Assembly: GCA_016930375.1 (NCBI GenBank)
Contig: JAFGGU010000052.1
Location: forward strand, 1-64,000
Length of the DNA: 64,000 bases
Reading direction: 5' to 3'
Source of the DNA: Bacteroidales bacterium
GTDB lineage: Bacteria > Bacteroidota > Bacteroidia > Bacteroidales > UBA10428
The stretch's first letter is position 1. Every line of letters starts with the position of its first letter. The notes under the pieces were generated by a model. The model had not been told where the DNA came from, did not search any database, and worked only from the letters and a program-made list of their open reading frames with translations. The translations under genes were made by a program, and so were the position numbers. Positions 51,464-60,724 of the stretch are shown piece by piece.

Positions 51464-52582
51464 TTATCGCCTGATCAAAGTCATAAGCTGATTAAAAGCA
51501 GTATTCTGGTCATACTTTTCCCTGACAATTTTCTGGCCGGCTTTGCCAAATTGAACCCGCAGCAAAGGATCTCTTGCAAGCAATTCCACTTTATCGGCCA
51601 ATTCCCTGCCATCTTTGTTTCTTACCAGGAATCCGCTGATATTATCCCTGACCATCTCCGGTATCGATGAATTGTCAAAAGCCACAACGGGCAGCCCGCT
51701 GTACATCGCCTCCAGAATTACATTGGAACAGCCTTCCCAGGCTGAAGTAAGTATGAAAAGGTCAAGACTCCCGTAAAATTTTTCCATGTCTGCCACAAAT
51801 CCGCAAAAGCAGATGTACTCATCAAGTCCGGCTTCATGGCTTTTTTGCTTGAGGGGCTCCATCAGCGGACCCTCCCCGGCGATCAGGAGTGTGAAATCAA
51901 GTTTCTTTGCTATTAACTCACGGGCCATCTTGATCAGCCAGTCCATGCCTTTTTCCTGGCTTAATCTTCCGGCTGTGCCCAGAACTACCCCTTGGGTCCG
52001 GGCAGAAGGTTCTCCGCCGGAATTTTTTTCCATCGGCAAAAGATTGTCCACTCCATTATAAATTATAGTGATCTTTCCGTCGTTTGTCAATTTGGAATTA
52101 TTATGCAGAATGCTCCGTTTGATCTGTTCTGAATTGGCAATGATATCTGTGAGTACATGACGGAAAAGAAACCTGTTCATCAGGGTGTTCCTGACAAAAA
52201 CCGGTGACCCGCGCCTGTAAATGATCTTTTTTATCCCGGCCAGTTTGGCTGCAAAGCCGGCAAATTTAACATCGGACGGAAGATTTAGGATAATGGCCTG
52301 GATGTTTAGTTTTTTAAAAGTCAAGGCCAGTTTCACTACCTTGAAGGGGTTCAGAAAACTGGTGTTATTTACCCTGATCCCTATGGATGAAATTCCTGAC
52401 CGGTGAGTGCGTTTTAATAATTCGCAGCCCGTCTGTCCAAATACCGTTACATCCACATTTATTTTTTTCATCATGAATGCAGTACTGTAATGCCATTTCT
52501 CTCCTCCGCCCCATACCCTGTTGCTGTTAAAAAGGCCGATATGGCTGATTTCTGTGGTATTGTAACCGGATTGATTCCTCAT
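51464..52582 (-). CDS. GT4-family glycosyltransferase (paralog A)
   Basis: A 372-residue GT-B fold retaining glycosyltransferase. The N-terminal nucleotide-like fold has the unusual WGGGEKWH motif near residue 25; the C-terminal half has VLGTAGRLSQEKGMDWLI, LIAGEGPLMEPL and the donor-site LTSAWEGCSNVILEAMYSGLPVVAFD stretch in outline with the E-x7-E pair. It is clearly paralogous to the GT4 at 53439 (shared WGGGEKWH, FLNPF, YRRGS and RNT patterns). It is transcribed 41 bases after the GT2 gene. Sugar and acceptor unknown. Confidence 0.93.
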   Translation of the reverse strand: MRNQSGYNTTEISHIGLFNSNRVWGGGEKWHYSTAFMMKKINVDVTVFGQTGCELLKRTHRSGISSIGIRVNNTSFLNPFKVVKLALTFKKLNIQAIILNLPSDVKFAGFAAKLAGIKKIIYRRGSPVFVRNTLMNRFLFRHVLTDIIANSEQIKRSILHNNSKLTNDGKITIIYNGVDNLLPMEKNSGGEPSARTQGVVLGTAGRLSQEKGMDWLIKMARELIAKKLDFTLLIAGEGPLMEPLKQKSHEAGLDEYICFCGFVADMEKFYGSLDLFILTSAWEGCSNVILEAMYSGLPVVAFDNSSIPEMVRDNISGFLVRNKDGRELADKVELLARDPLLRVQFGKAGQKIVREKYDQNTAFNQLMTLIRR

Positions 52583-52623
52583 GTAACGGCTGATTAGAAA
52601 ATTGCGGATTTCTTCATGCAGAT

Positions 52624-53442
52624 TCAGGATTTTATGATTCCAAAGGGTGAATGGCCTGTTTTTCGCTGTTTATTGTCATTCAGAATGCTGTAATTCGAAT
52701 CATTGAATTCCAGCCTGTGATGATAATAATGATACTGGATGGCCAGATGTTTCAGGTGCTTGAATTTACATGCGTTTAATCGCAGACGGAATTCCAGGTC
52801 GGTGTCTTCCCCTACATAGGGTGACAGGTACCTTTCATCAAAACCATTTATGGCAAGCAAATCAGCTTTATGCAGTGAAAAATTTGATCCGAGCAGTCCC
52901 CGGTCTTTCTTATTCAGCCTTTTCCGGATGCATCTCCATGAAACGTAGACAGCATTCTCCACGTATTGCCCTTCCCCGGACATCCGTTCGATCAACATCC
53001 AGGGAAAAAGCAACTTTTCAAGGTATCCGTGCTTTACCCTGGTGACTGTAAGAAATTCACTTATCCTTCTGCTGAGAAGCACTCTTCGACCGGTAAGAAC
53101 ATGGTTTGTTTCCCTGGCCAGGAGATGTTCCTTGATAAAATGCCGGTGTGGGATACAATCGCCATCTGTAAATATAATGTATTCTGCACTGGCCGCAACA
53201 ATGGCCCTGTTCAGGATGATATTCTTCTGCCATCCGTTGTCGGGGTGCCAAACATGTTTTATCCGCAATGGCGACACCTTCATGATCTGCTGCAATTCAT
53301 CTACCACAGGATTTGCGGATCCGTCATCAGCAATAATAATCTCAAAATTTTTCCGGGACTGCCGTTCAAAACCTGCAAGCACCAGTTTGAGTATTTCAAT
53401 CTTGTTGTAAAACGATATAATTACCGAGGCATCAAAACTCAT
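52624..53442 (-). CDS. GT2-family glycosyltransferase
   Basis: A 272-residue GT-A fold enzyme. It begins ASVIISFYNKIEILKLVL, has IIIADDGSAN, the DxD metal motif as FTDGDCIP and the ED acceptor-side motif YVGEDTDLEFRLR. The layout resembles lipopolysaccharide-core transferases of the WaaE type. Its start overlaps the stop of the upstream GT4 gene by ATGA. It sits between two paralogous GT4 genes. Confidence 0.92.
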   Translation of the reverse strand: MSFDASVIISFYNKIEILKLVLAGFERQSRKNFEIIIADDGSANPVVDELQQIMKVSPLRIKHVWHPDNGWQKNIILNRAIVAASAEYIIFTDGDCIPHRHFIKEHLLARETNHVLTGRRVLLSRRISEFLTVTRVKHGYLEKLLFPWMLIERMSGEGQYVENAVYVSWRCIRKRLNKKDRGLLGSNFSLHKADLLAINGFDERYLSPYVGEDTDLEFRLRLNACKFKHLKHLAIQYHYYHHRLEFNDSNYSILNDNKQRKTGHSPFGIIKS

Positions 53443-54554
53443 AACATGTCGGATTTTAATTCAGCATTTACCAGGCCTGCAAGCAGTGATTCAACTTTTC
53501 TCTGGTTGTTCTCAAGTTCAAAAAAATCCTCGACCCTTTTTCTGCCGGCCTGTCCAAAAGACTTACACATATCCGGATCATGGCTCAGCAATTCAACCTT
53601 TTCTGTGAAAGCGTTAATATCCATGGGATTAACAAGGAAACCGGTTTCATGATCTGCCACAATCTCGGGATTGCTGCTGATATTGAATGCCACCACAGGC
53701 TTCCTGCAGGCCATCGCCTCCACCAGCACGTAACCAAATCCTTCCCAGTTGGAGGGAAGTACAAAAATATCAATGTTGTCCATGAAGGTTTTTACATGTT
53801 GGATAAACCCCAGAAATATTACCTGGTTTTCAACACCATACGCAATGGCCAACTGGCGAAGTGATTTTTCAAGAGGTCCTTCACCTGCAATGAGTATTTT
53901 AAAGTCAATACCCTTTTGCTTCAATATTTTAGCCATTTCGATCAGGTACTTCTGACCTTTTTGCAGTACCATTCTTCCTGCATGGCCAATGACAATCTCT
54001 TTGTCTCCTTTCGGGTAAAGCGGAGTTCCCGTCTGCCCGTCAAGTTGCGCCAGATCAATGCCATTATAGATCACAGTGATTTTATCCCGGGGGAACAGAT
54101 GATTGTTGTTCTGTAATATTGTGCGTTTGGTTTCTTCTGAATTGGCAATGATAAGGGTGATAATATTTTTATACAGCAAACGGTTTAAAAAGGTGTTTCT
54201 GATGGGTATGGCGCTTCCCCTCCTGTAGACAATATGCCTGATACCAGCCTGTTTTGCAGCAATACCACAGGTTTTGACATCAGCTGAAAAATTGAGTATC
54301 ACGATATCGGGCTTTTCTTTCCTGAATAACCGGATGAAAGAATGGAGGCAAAAGGGATTTAAGAAACTGAAGTTGGAGATGACAACGGGGAAAGTCCGGA
54401 TTCCGGCAGCCATTGACCTTTGATAAAGCGCTTTTTGGGCATAAGCCAGAATGGTCACATCGTGTCCTTTATTCTTCAGGTAAATGGCGGTTTCCAGATG
54501 CCATTTTTCGCCACCGCCCCAGGTCCTTGTGCTGTTGATCAGGAAAACTTTCAT
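53439..54554 (-). CDS. GT4-family glycosyltransferase (paralog B)
   Basis: A 371-residue GT-B fold enzyme. WGGGEKWHLETAIYL appears near residue 12, VIGHAGRMVLQKGQKYLIEMA and LIAGEGPLEKSL mark the C-terminal donor domain, and SNWEGFGYVLVEAMACRKPVVAFN in outline carries the E-x7-E motif. It starts only 3 bases after the murF-alr stop and overlaps the GT2 gene by 4 bases. It is similar along its whole length to the GT4 at 51464, so the pair looks like a duplication around the GT2 gene. Confidence 0.93.
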   Translation of the reverse strand: MKVFLINSTRTWGGGEKWHLETAIYLKNKGHDVTILAYAQKALYQRSMAAGIRTFPVVISNFSFLNPFCLHSFIRLFRKEKPDIVILNFSADVKTCGIAAKQAGIRHIVYRRGSAIPIRNTFLNRLLYKNIITLIIANSEETKRTILQNNNHLFPRDKITVIYNGIDLAQLDGQTGTPLYPKGDKEIVIGHAGRMVLQKGQKYLIEMAKILKQKGIDFKILIAGEGPLEKSLRQLAIAYGVENQVIFLGFIQHVKTFMDNIDIFVLPSNWEGFGYVLVEAMACRKPVVAFNISSNPEIVADHETGFLVNPMDINAFTEKVELLSHDPDMCKSFGQAGRKRVEDFFELENNQRKVESLLAGLVNAELKSDML

Positions 54555-54557
54555 CGC

Positions 54558-57023
54558 TCATTCATGAATATAAACCCGCTTGACGCGTTCTGAGATCCCG
54601 GTTAATACTTCATAGGGTATGGTATCCAGGGTACGGGCCATGGATATCGCCGATGGATTTCCCCCGAAAATGATCACCTCATCTCCTTCCCGGGCGCTTG
54701 TGCCGGTAACATCTATCATGGTCATGTCCATGCAGATATTACCGATGATGGGAGCAAGTTTACCACCCACCAGGAACTTCCAATTGCCGTTGCTCAGCCT
54801 CCGGTTGAGTCCGTCCCCGTAACCTATCGGGATAATGGCGATCCGGGAATTTTTTTCGGGCCTGCCCATGCGTCCGTAACCGACCGTTTCCCCGGGTATC
54901 ACAGGTTTAATCTGAAGAATGGTGCTTTTCAGGGTACTGACCGTTTGAAGCCTGTTCTTATCCCCACTGCTGATACCATAAAGTCCGATACCCAGCCTGA
55001 CCATATCAAATTGCGCATCGGGGAACCGCTCAATTCCTGAGGAGTTGAGAATATGCCGGATCACGGGATAACCCAGTACCGCTTTTATCCGGTCCGAGTT
55101 CTGCCTGAAAATATCTATTTGTGAAGCTGAAAATGCATCATGGTTATCCTCATCACTTCCCGCCAGGTGCGAGAATATGGAGAAAACCTTCAAGTTCTTC
55201 AACCGGACAAGTTCCCTGCACAATGTTTCTGTTTCAGCGGGAAGAAATCCCATCCGGTGCATTCCGGAATCCAGTTTGATGTGCACCGGGTAATCAATTT
55301 CCTGGTTTCGGATTACGGCTTTGTGAAACATCTCCAGGATCCTGAAACTGTATATTTCGGGTTCAAGGCGGTATTGGATCAGGGTATCAAATGATTCCGG
55401 CTCCGGATTCATTACCATGACCGGAAGGGTAATGCCCGCCTGTCTAAGGCTGACACCTTCATCAGTAAAAGCTACTCCCAGGTAATCAACGCGCTGATAC
55501 TGCAAAATACTGGCAATCTCATGGCGTCCGCTTCCATAGGACAAAGCTTTCACCATAACCATTGTTTTAGTACCGGGCTTCAACAGGGAACGAAAGAAAT
55601 TCAGATTGTGAACCAGGGCATTGAGATTGATTTCAATTCTTGTAGTATGCTTTTTCTGTTCCAGTAAACCGGAAATTTTCTCAAACTCAAACTGCCGTGA
55701 CCCTTTGATCAGGATGGCCTCATTCTGAAAATCACCCGGGTAAAAGCTGTCCATAAATGCCTTCGTAGTTTCATAAAATGTTCCGGGGATGGTGAATAAT
55801 CCTGAATATTTCGTTATAGAGCTGCCCACCCCGATAATCCGGCTTATACCTTTTTCTCTGACCAGGGCGGCAACCTTCCTGTATAATTCATCCTGCTTTT
55901 TCCCGCTTTGCAGAATGTCGGAAAGAATGAGGGTTCGTTTGTCATGCTGAAGCTGCTGATTCAGCACTTCAAGGGCTATCGACAGCGAATTCAGGTCCGA
56001 GTTATAACTGTCGTTGATCAGCGTGCACCCATTGATGGCGCTTTTTTGTTCAAGTCTCATGGCTACCGGGGGCAATTCGGCCATTTTCGAAATGACCGTA
56101 TCCCTGTCAATATCAAGCCATATCAAAAAAGTCAGGCAATGTAATGCATTTTCTATGGAAGCAGCGTCTGTAAAGGGAATTGTGACATCAAGGGTACGTT
56201 TTTTAAAGTGAGCCCTGAAAGAAGTTTTATCTGCATTTTTATGGATATCCGTTATCTGAACGTTTCCCAGTCCGTTAACCGACCAGCTGAACAACTTTAC
56301 CCCTGCCAATTCAGGGGTATGCCTTACGATTTTGTCCAGCAAAACATGGTCACAACAGTAAATCAGCGTCCGGCATTTGTAAAACAACTCCAGTTTTTCA
56401 GCAACTTTCTGCCGGATGTCCGTGAAGTTTTCCTGGTGCGCTTCACCAATATTGGTAATAATTCCGGTTTCAGGATTGATCATCGTCTGCAATTGCTTCA
56501 TCTCACCAGGGAAGGATATGCCGGCTTCAAAAATTCCCAGGGTGGTGTTCTCGTCCATGAGCATCAGGGATAAAGGAACGCCAACCTGCGAATTATAACT
56601 TTTTGGACTTCGGGTGATCTGATATTTTTCAGAAAGGCAGTGATAGAGCCATTCTTTAACGATTGTTTTCCCATTACTGCCGGAGATAGCCACTACCGGA
56701 CAGGCATACTGCCTTCGGTGAAAGCCTGCAAGCCTTTGCAATGCCTGAAGAGTATTATTAACAACAATGAAACCCGCACCGTTCAGCGCCTTGTACTGAT
56801 CTTCCGGTTCGGAAATCACGAAGGCTCTTACACCTCTATGGTACAATTCGGTAATGTAGCGATGTCCGTCATGATTTTTCCCGGTTATGGCAAAAAAAAG
56901 TGAGGAGGATGATACAGAAGCAGAACGGCTGTCAATCAGCAATTGGTGAACAGAGATTTGATTCTCTCCTTTCAGAAAGCCCCCTGTGATTTCAGCTATT
57001 TTTCCGATTGAATAAATTGCCAT
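54558..57023 (-). CDS. murF-alr: Fused MurF ligase and alanine racemase
   Basis: An 821-residue bifunctional enzyme. Residues about 1-445 are UDP-MurNAc-tripeptide:D-Ala-D-Ala ligase with ATP loop GSNGKT at 115-120 and NDSYNSDLNS. Residues about 455-821 are a PLP-dependent alanine racemase with PLP lysine K492 in MVKALSYG, the TVGYGRMGRP catalytic-tyrosine segment and IPIGYGDGLNRR. Making and using D-alanine in one chain is a Bacteroidota-typical fusion. It heads an operon with three glycosyltransferases, a link of wall synthesis with surface glycan synthesis. Confidence 0.96.
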   Translation of the reverse strand: MAIYSIGKIAEITGGFLKGENQISVHQLLIDSRSASVSSSSLFFAITGKNHDGHRYITELYHRGVRAFVISEPEDQYKALNGAGFIVVNNTLQALQRLAGFHRRQYACPVVAISGSNGKTIVKEWLYHCLSEKYQITRSPKSYNSQVGVPLSLMLMDENTTLGIFEAGISFPGEMKQLQTMINPETGIITNIGEAHQENFTDIRQKVAEKLELFYKCRTLIYCCDHVLLDKIVRHTPELAGVKLFSWSVNGLGNVQITDIHKNADKTSFRAHFKKRTLDVTIPFTDAASIENALHCLTFLIWLDIDRDTVISKMAELPPVAMRLEQKSAINGCTLINDSYNSDLNSLSIALEVLNQQLQHDKRTLILSDILQSGKKQDELYRKVAALVREKGISRIIGVGSSITKYSGLFTIPGTFYETTKAFMDSFYPGDFQNEAILIKGSRQFEFEKISGLLEQKKHTTRIEINLNALVHNLNFFRSLLKPGTKTMVMVKALSYGSGRHEIASILQYQRVDYLGVAFTDEGVSLRQAGITLPVMVMNPEPESFDTLIQYRLEPEIYSFRILEMFHKAVIRNQEIDYPVHIKLDSGMHRMGFLPAETETLCRELVRLKNLKVFSIFSHLAGSDEDNHDAFSASQIDIFRQNSDRIKAVLGYPVIRHILNSSGIERFPDAQFDMVRLGIGLYGISSGDKNRLQTVSTLKSTILQIKPVIPGETVGYGRMGRPEKNSRIAIIPIGYGDGLNRRLSNGNWKFLVGGKLAPIIGNICMDMTMIDVTGTSAREGDEVIIFGGNPSAISMARTLDTIPYEVLTGISERVKRVYIHE

Positions 57024-57051
57024 TTTAAGATATGATTATGCGGCAGTGTTA

Positions 57052-57059
57052 TACATTTG
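57052..57059 (+). promoter_or_regulatory. Promoter -7 box for the HAD nucleotidase gene
   Basis: TACATTTG fits TAnnTTTG, 58 bases before the likely TTG start. It lies within the divergent leader of murF-alr. Confidence 0.45.
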
Positions 57060-57089
57060 CAAACTCAGCCATGCACTTCAAACGCGATA

Positions 57090-57097
57090 CAAATATA
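57090..57097 (-). promoter_or_regulatory. Promoter -7 box for the murF-alr operon
   Basis: TATATTTG on the minus strand fits TAnnTTTG, 66 bases before the murF-alr start. Confidence 0.5.
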
Positions 57098-57117
57098 AAA
57101 GCATTTAATCAGAAATT

Positions 57118-57807
57118 TTGAAAACGTATAAACACCTTTTCTTTGATCTCGATAATACCTTGTGGGACTTCAAGGCAAATGCGCGGGAAGCTTTTCATGG
57201 CATATTTTCCCGGTTGGGATTGCTTGAAAGGATGGATTTCGACAGGTTCCTGAATACGTACGAAAAGCACAATGAGTATTTATGGATAGAATACCGCAAG
57301 GGGAAAATGAAGAAGGATCACCTGAGAACGGAAAGAATGATCCTGACATTCCGGGAAATGGGTATTAATGATCAGGATCTTCCGCAAATTGTAGGAGACC
57401 TTTACATTCAGGAAGCGCCGCAAAAAGCAAACCTTTTCCCCGGAGTTCACGAGACACTGAAGTATTTGGGGGAACGTTACAGGATGTACATTCTCACCAA
57501 TGGATTTTCTGAGGTTCAGTTAAGGAAAATCAACAGCAGTAATCTGCAAGCTTATTTTACCAAAGTATTTATGGCTGAAATGGTAGGTTATCAGAAACCG
57601 GACAAAAGGTTTTTTGAATATGCCATCAAATCAGTTCATGCCCATAAAAGCGAATGCCTTATGATTGGTGATGATCCGGAGGCCGATATCCGGGGGGCGT
57701 ATCATGCCGGGATTGATCAGGTGTATTATAATACGGGGAATAAACCCTGCGCTATTGAACCAACCTGGGTGATTGATTCAATAGCTGCACTCAGGGATAT
57801 TCTTTAA
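57118..57807 (+). CDS. YjjG-family HAD pyrimidine nucleotidase
   Basis: A 229-residue HAD hydrolase. Motif I is FFDLDNTLWDF with the nucleophilic Asp, motif II lies in YILTNGFSE, the lysine in YQKPDKRFF, and motif IV in MIGDDPEADIRGA. This matches the YjjG/YfnB noncanonical pyrimidine nucleotidases that clear modified nucleotides. No ATG is available: a TAA stop lies four codons upstream, and TTG at 57118 gives the family-like start MKTYKHLFFDLD, so a TTG start is very likely. It is divergent from murF-alr. Confidence 0.93.
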   Translation: MKTYKHLFFDLDNTLWDFKANAREAFHGIFSRLGLLERMDFDRFLNTYEKHNEYLWIEYRKGKMKKDHLRTERMILTFREMGINDQDLPQIVGDLYIQEAPQKANLFPGVHETLKYLGERYRMYILTNGFSEVQLRKINSSNLQAYFTKVFMAEMVGYQKPDKRFFEYAIKSVHAHKSECLMIGDDPEADIRGAYHAGIDQVYYNTGNKPCAIEPTWVIDSIAALRDIL

Positions 57808-57810
57808 ACA

Positions 57811-57862
57811 CTTCGACTACGCTCAGTGTGACGTGCCTGTGTCAGGCTGAGCGGAGTCGAAG
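57811..57862. repeat. Dispersed palindromic repeat, also a likely terminator
   Basis: CTTCGACTACGCTCAG (57811-57826) and CTGAGCGGAGTCGAAG (57847-57862) pair with one mismatch. The second arm ends at the floA stop and the plus strand continues CCTATTTTTTC. The sequence resembles widely dispersed TTCGACTCCGCTCAG repeats. It separates convergent genes. Confidence 0.75.
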
Positions 57863-57863
57863 C

Positions 57864-58844
57864 CTATTTTTTCTGCTGCCCTTCTGACTTCGCTATGGAA
57901 TCACGCATCTGTGTGTCAGCGTCTATATTCTTGAGCCTGTAATAATCCATAATTCCAAAGTTTCCTGAACGGAAAGCTTCAGCCATGGCCAGCGGTATCT
58001 GCACCTCAGCTTCAATGACCTTGGCACGGGCTTCCTGCGCCTTGGCCTTCATTTCCTGTTCAACTGCTACCGCCATGGCTCTTTTTTCTTCGGCTTTGGC
58101 CTGGGCGATATTTTTGTCGGCGTTGGCCTGGTCCATTTGCAGAACGGCCCCGATGTTTTTGCCAATATCAATATCAGCAATATCAATGGAAAGGATTTCA
58201 AAAGCAGTACCTGCATCCAGACCCTTGTTCAGAACCACTTTAGAGATATTGTCAGGATTTTCCATAACCTCTTTGTGGGACACGGCTGAACCGATTGAAG
58301 ATACGATTCCTTCACCAACGCGAGCCAGAACAGTCTCTTCTCCGGCGCCACCAACTAACTGGCGAATGTTAGCCCTAACAGTAACACGAGCTTTACAGAT
58401 CAGCTGAATGCCATCTTTTGCAACTGCTGTTACGGGCGGAGTGTTAATAACTTTTGGATTAACCGACATTTGAACCGCTTCGAATACATTTCGCCCGGCA
58501 AGATCAATGGCTGTACCGGCTTTGAAATCGAGCGGTATATTTGCCTTGTCGGCTGAGATCAAAGCATTAACTACCTGCTTTACATTGCCTCCTGCCAGGT
58601 AATGGGCTTCCAGTTCGTCGGCATTCAGGTTTAAACCGGCTTTGGTTGCGCTTACCAGGTTGTTCAGAATAATTGACGGTGGTACCTTCCGGATGCGCAT
58701 TCCGATCAGCTGCCAGATGGGAACGTAAACCTTGGCGAAAACAGCACTGAACCACAGTCCAAGAGGTACAAAATAAAAGAACAGCCAGATAAAAACAATG
58801 ACAGCTGCTGCGACTACCAGATAAATGCCCATTCCAGTTCCCAT
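57864..58844 (-). CDS. floA: Flotillin-like protein FloA
   Basis: A 326-residue SPFH scaffold protein. A hydrophobic N-terminus (about 5-40) anchors it in the membrane, followed by the FloA-type body ([54 protein letters not shown] in outline) and a C-terminal Ala/Glu-rich coiled coil (about 235-290). It organises membrane microdomains in studied bacteria. It follows nfeD after 6 bases, the usual partner, and clpS lies upstream, so the three form an operon. Confidence 0.96.
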   Translation of the reverse strand: MGTGMGIYLVVAAAVIVFIWLFFYFVPLGLWFSAVFAKVYVPIWQLIGMRIRKVPPSIILNNLVSATKAGLNLNADELEAHYLAGGNVKQVVNALISADKANIPLDFKAGTAIDLAGRNVFEAVQMSVNPKVINTPPVTAVAKDGIQLICKARVTVRANIRQLVGGAGEETVLARVGEGIVSSIGSAVSHKEVMENPDNISKVVLNKGLDAGTAFEILSIDIADIDIGKNIGAVLQMDQANADKNIAQAKAEEKRAMAVAVEQEMKAKAQEARAKVIEAEVQIPLAMAEAFRSGNFGIMDYYRLKNIDADTQMRDSIAKSEGQQKK

Positions 58845-58850
58845 GATAAA

Positions 58851-59318
58851 TTAGTTTTTAAGTTTAACAATGATTTGCGTGGTCAATACTTTTACTACTT
58901 CAATGTCCGAGTTCTCATCAATAAATCCACCCTGCGATTTGGCTTCACAGGTGATATTGTTGACCATGGCCTTACCGACAGGTGCAAGCCTTGTAATGGT
59001 CTTTCCCATGTCACCGGGATGAATTTTGTCTGTTTCAAAAGGCTCGACCTTGCTATTGATATTGGTTTTTAAGCCCAGATTCTGCCATGTTTTTCTTTTA
59101 AAAACAAAATAAATGGTTGATAGAGAAATAATTACCGTAGCAACCAGTGTAATACTTCCGATCCGGGCACCATGGTAATAATAAGATGATCCGACACCCA
59201 GCAACATAAAGACAAATCCGCCAATGCCAAAGACGGTAAAGCCGGGAATGATGAGAAATTCGACCAGAAGCAGAAAGATACCCAGAAAAATGATGATAAT
59301 AATAGCTAAGATGGACAT
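58851..59318 (-). CDS. NfeD-family membrane protein (short form)
   Basis: A 155-residue protein with about three hydrophobic segments in residues 1-75 (ILAIIIIIFLGIFLLLVEF, FGIGGFVFMLLGV, ITLVATVIISLSTIYFVF) and a C-terminal OB-fold-like domain (about 95-153, with GDMGKTITRLAPVGKAMVNN). NfeD proteins pair with flotillins, and floA starts 6 bases later. It lacks the N-terminal protease domain of the long form. Confidence 0.93.
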   Translation of the reverse strand: MSILAIIIIIFLGIFLLLVEFLIIPGFTVFGIGGFVFMLLGVGSSYYYHGARIGSITLVATVIISLSTIYFVFKRKTWQNLGLKTNINSKVEPFETDKIHPGDMGKTITRLAPVGKAMVNNITCEAKSQGGFIDENSDIEVVKVLTTQIIVKLKN

Positions 59319-59338
59319 CAGACAGTCAGTTTTTCAGA

Positions 59339-59626
59339 TTAATCAATAGTGGCGTTGAGCCCGCGTTCGATCAGGCCTTCTTTTAAGGGCTTCAACAGGC
59401 CAAAGCTACCCTTTTTAACATCACATTTGCCTTTATAATGCACCAAAAAAGTACATTGTTCTGCCTGTGTCGGCTCCATATCGCATATTTCTACAAGAGT
59501 GTCAATTACATAATCAAAACTATGAACATCATCATTGTGGAGGATCAGAAAGCGTCCCTCTGATTTTCCTTCCTCAATCAGTTCTTCAAAATCGGGTTTA
59601 TTGCCCGTGTATTCCTTCGGTTTCAT
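59339..59626 (-). CDS. clpS: ClpS-like adaptor for the Clp protease
   Basis: A 95-residue adaptor. The core LILHNDDVHSFDYVIDTLVEIC carries the conserved N-D-D and helix, and AEQCTFLVHYKGKCDVKKG the substrate-pocket region. In relatives it feeds N-degron substrates to ClpAP/ClpCP. It has a TAATTTTG promoter box (59677-59684) upstream and is followed by nfeD after 20 bases. Confidence 0.92.
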   Translation of the reverse strand: MKPKEYTGNKPDFEELIEEGKSEGRFLILHNDDVHSFDYVIDTLVEICDMEPTQAEQCTFLVHYKGKCDVKKGSFGLLKPLKEGLIERGLNATID

Positions 59627-59676
59627 AGATTATACCATGTAGAGTTCTTTAATTTTTTCTCCTGTGAATGAATAAC

Positions 59677-59684
59677 CAAAATTA
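59677..59684 (-). promoter_or_regulatory. Promoter -7 box for clpS-nfeD-floA
   Basis: TAATTTTG on the minus strand fits TAnnTTTG, 51 bases before the clpS start. Confidence 0.45.
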
Positions 59685-59746
59685 CGAAAATCCGACTGCA
59701 AATGTTGGAAAAGTTATTAAAGTTATTAAGGTCGGAAAAGTTAAAA

Positions 59747-59774
59747 GTTGTATGTTGAATGTTGAATGTTGTAT
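59747..59774. repeat. Heptanucleotide tandem array (GTTGTAT/GTTGAAT)x4
   Basis: Four in-phase heptamers GTTGTAT, GTTGAAT, GTTGAAT, GTTGTAT end two bases before the stop of the SPOR-like gene. Two AAGTTATTA copies of a 9-bp step lie just before. Confidence 0.85.
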
Positions 59775-59775
59775 G

Positions 59776-60591
59776 TTATTCAAGTTTAAATCCTTCAAAT
59801 TCAATATCTCTTGCTTTTTCTGTTGAAATCAGTTTGCCGTCAAAATAAGCAACGACAAAAGCATCCGGAAAGCCATGCATCCGGATCTGATCGAGTGCAA
59901 GGGTCACGGTATTGATACTTCTGAACAACCCTGCATAATATTTGAAAACAGCGCTGCCGCTGACCTGTTCGTAAGCAACCGGACTGATCCCCGCAAATGC
60001 ATTATTGGGCCTGATTTTGCTGAATGCGCCCAACTGGATCCGGTAAACAAGCCCGGGATGCACACCAATGCCACGGGGAATGGGATTGGCATCACTATAG
60101 GGTGATTTTTCCAGGAGAGCAAATTCGTCTGTAATCCGGAGCGTCTTATTCTCGGATGCCGGCCGGGAAGGCCTGTACTGGTATACTTTTATCCCGTTTA
60201 TTTCTTTTGTCAGTTCAATCATGGAATCGGTTTCATTTGTCTCTGGTATTTCTTCTACCTTCAGGCTTCTGGCCATGGCGAATTTCAGATCGGCGTCATG
60301 TTGCATGAGTTTAGCCGCCCTGTCCGTTTGAACGGTTTCGGTTACCAACTGCTTTTTCATTTCATCATCAGGCGTGTTTTTGGCCAGAATGCGTTTATCC
60401 CTGGCAATCCTTGCTAGCGAGTCCGCTTTAAGCTGCATCAAAAGCGCTTCGGCAAGCACCCGTTTGTAATTGGATGTTACCCTGACGGGTTCCTCTTTCA
60501 TGCTTACCTTAAGGCCATCCTGTGCTGCCAGCCCCGAACAACTGACCAGCAATAGTATGAAAGCCGGTACCCGGCCAAAAAAGTTATTCAT
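59776..60591 (-). CDS. Secreted SPOR-like protein
   Basis: A 271-residue protein with a signal peptide (about 1-23, ending GLAAQ), a helical charged middle (about 35-110) and a C-terminal segment (about 180-255) resembling a SPOR fold: GLVYRIQLGAFSK, then YYAGLFRSINTVTLALDQIRMHGFPDAFVVAYFDG in outline. SPOR domains bind denuded peptidoglycan. A septal or wall-related role is an inference. It is monocistronic and divergent from the FKBP gene. Confidence 0.8.
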   Translation of the reverse strand: MNNFFGRVPAFILLLVSCSGLAAQDGLKVSMKEEPVRVTSNYKRVLAEALLMQLKADSLARIARDKRILAKNTPDDEMKKQLVTETVQTDRAAKLMQHDADLKFAMARSLKVEEIPETNETDSMIELTKEINGIKVYQYRPSRPASENKTLRITDEFALLEKSPYSDANPIPRGIGVHPGLVYRIQLGAFSKIRPNNAFAGISPVAYEQVSGSAVFKYYAGLFRSINTVTLALDQIRMHGFPDAFVVAYFDGKLISTEKARDIEFEGFKLE

Positions 60592-60724
60592 TCGAAACAG
60601 ATTATGAATAAATGGCTGAAATTACGAAATGCCGGTTGATTCACTTAAAAGATTTTTAACAATTTACTCACAGTTTTAGATAAATACCCTATATTCGCTG
60701 CTTAATTTTTAAAAAACCAGTACA

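Noticed and set aside
52966-53652. 228-codon plus-strand frame across the GT2/GT4 genes
   Set aside because: Antisense to two clear glycosyltransferases and Cys/Phe-rich in a way typical of shadow frames.
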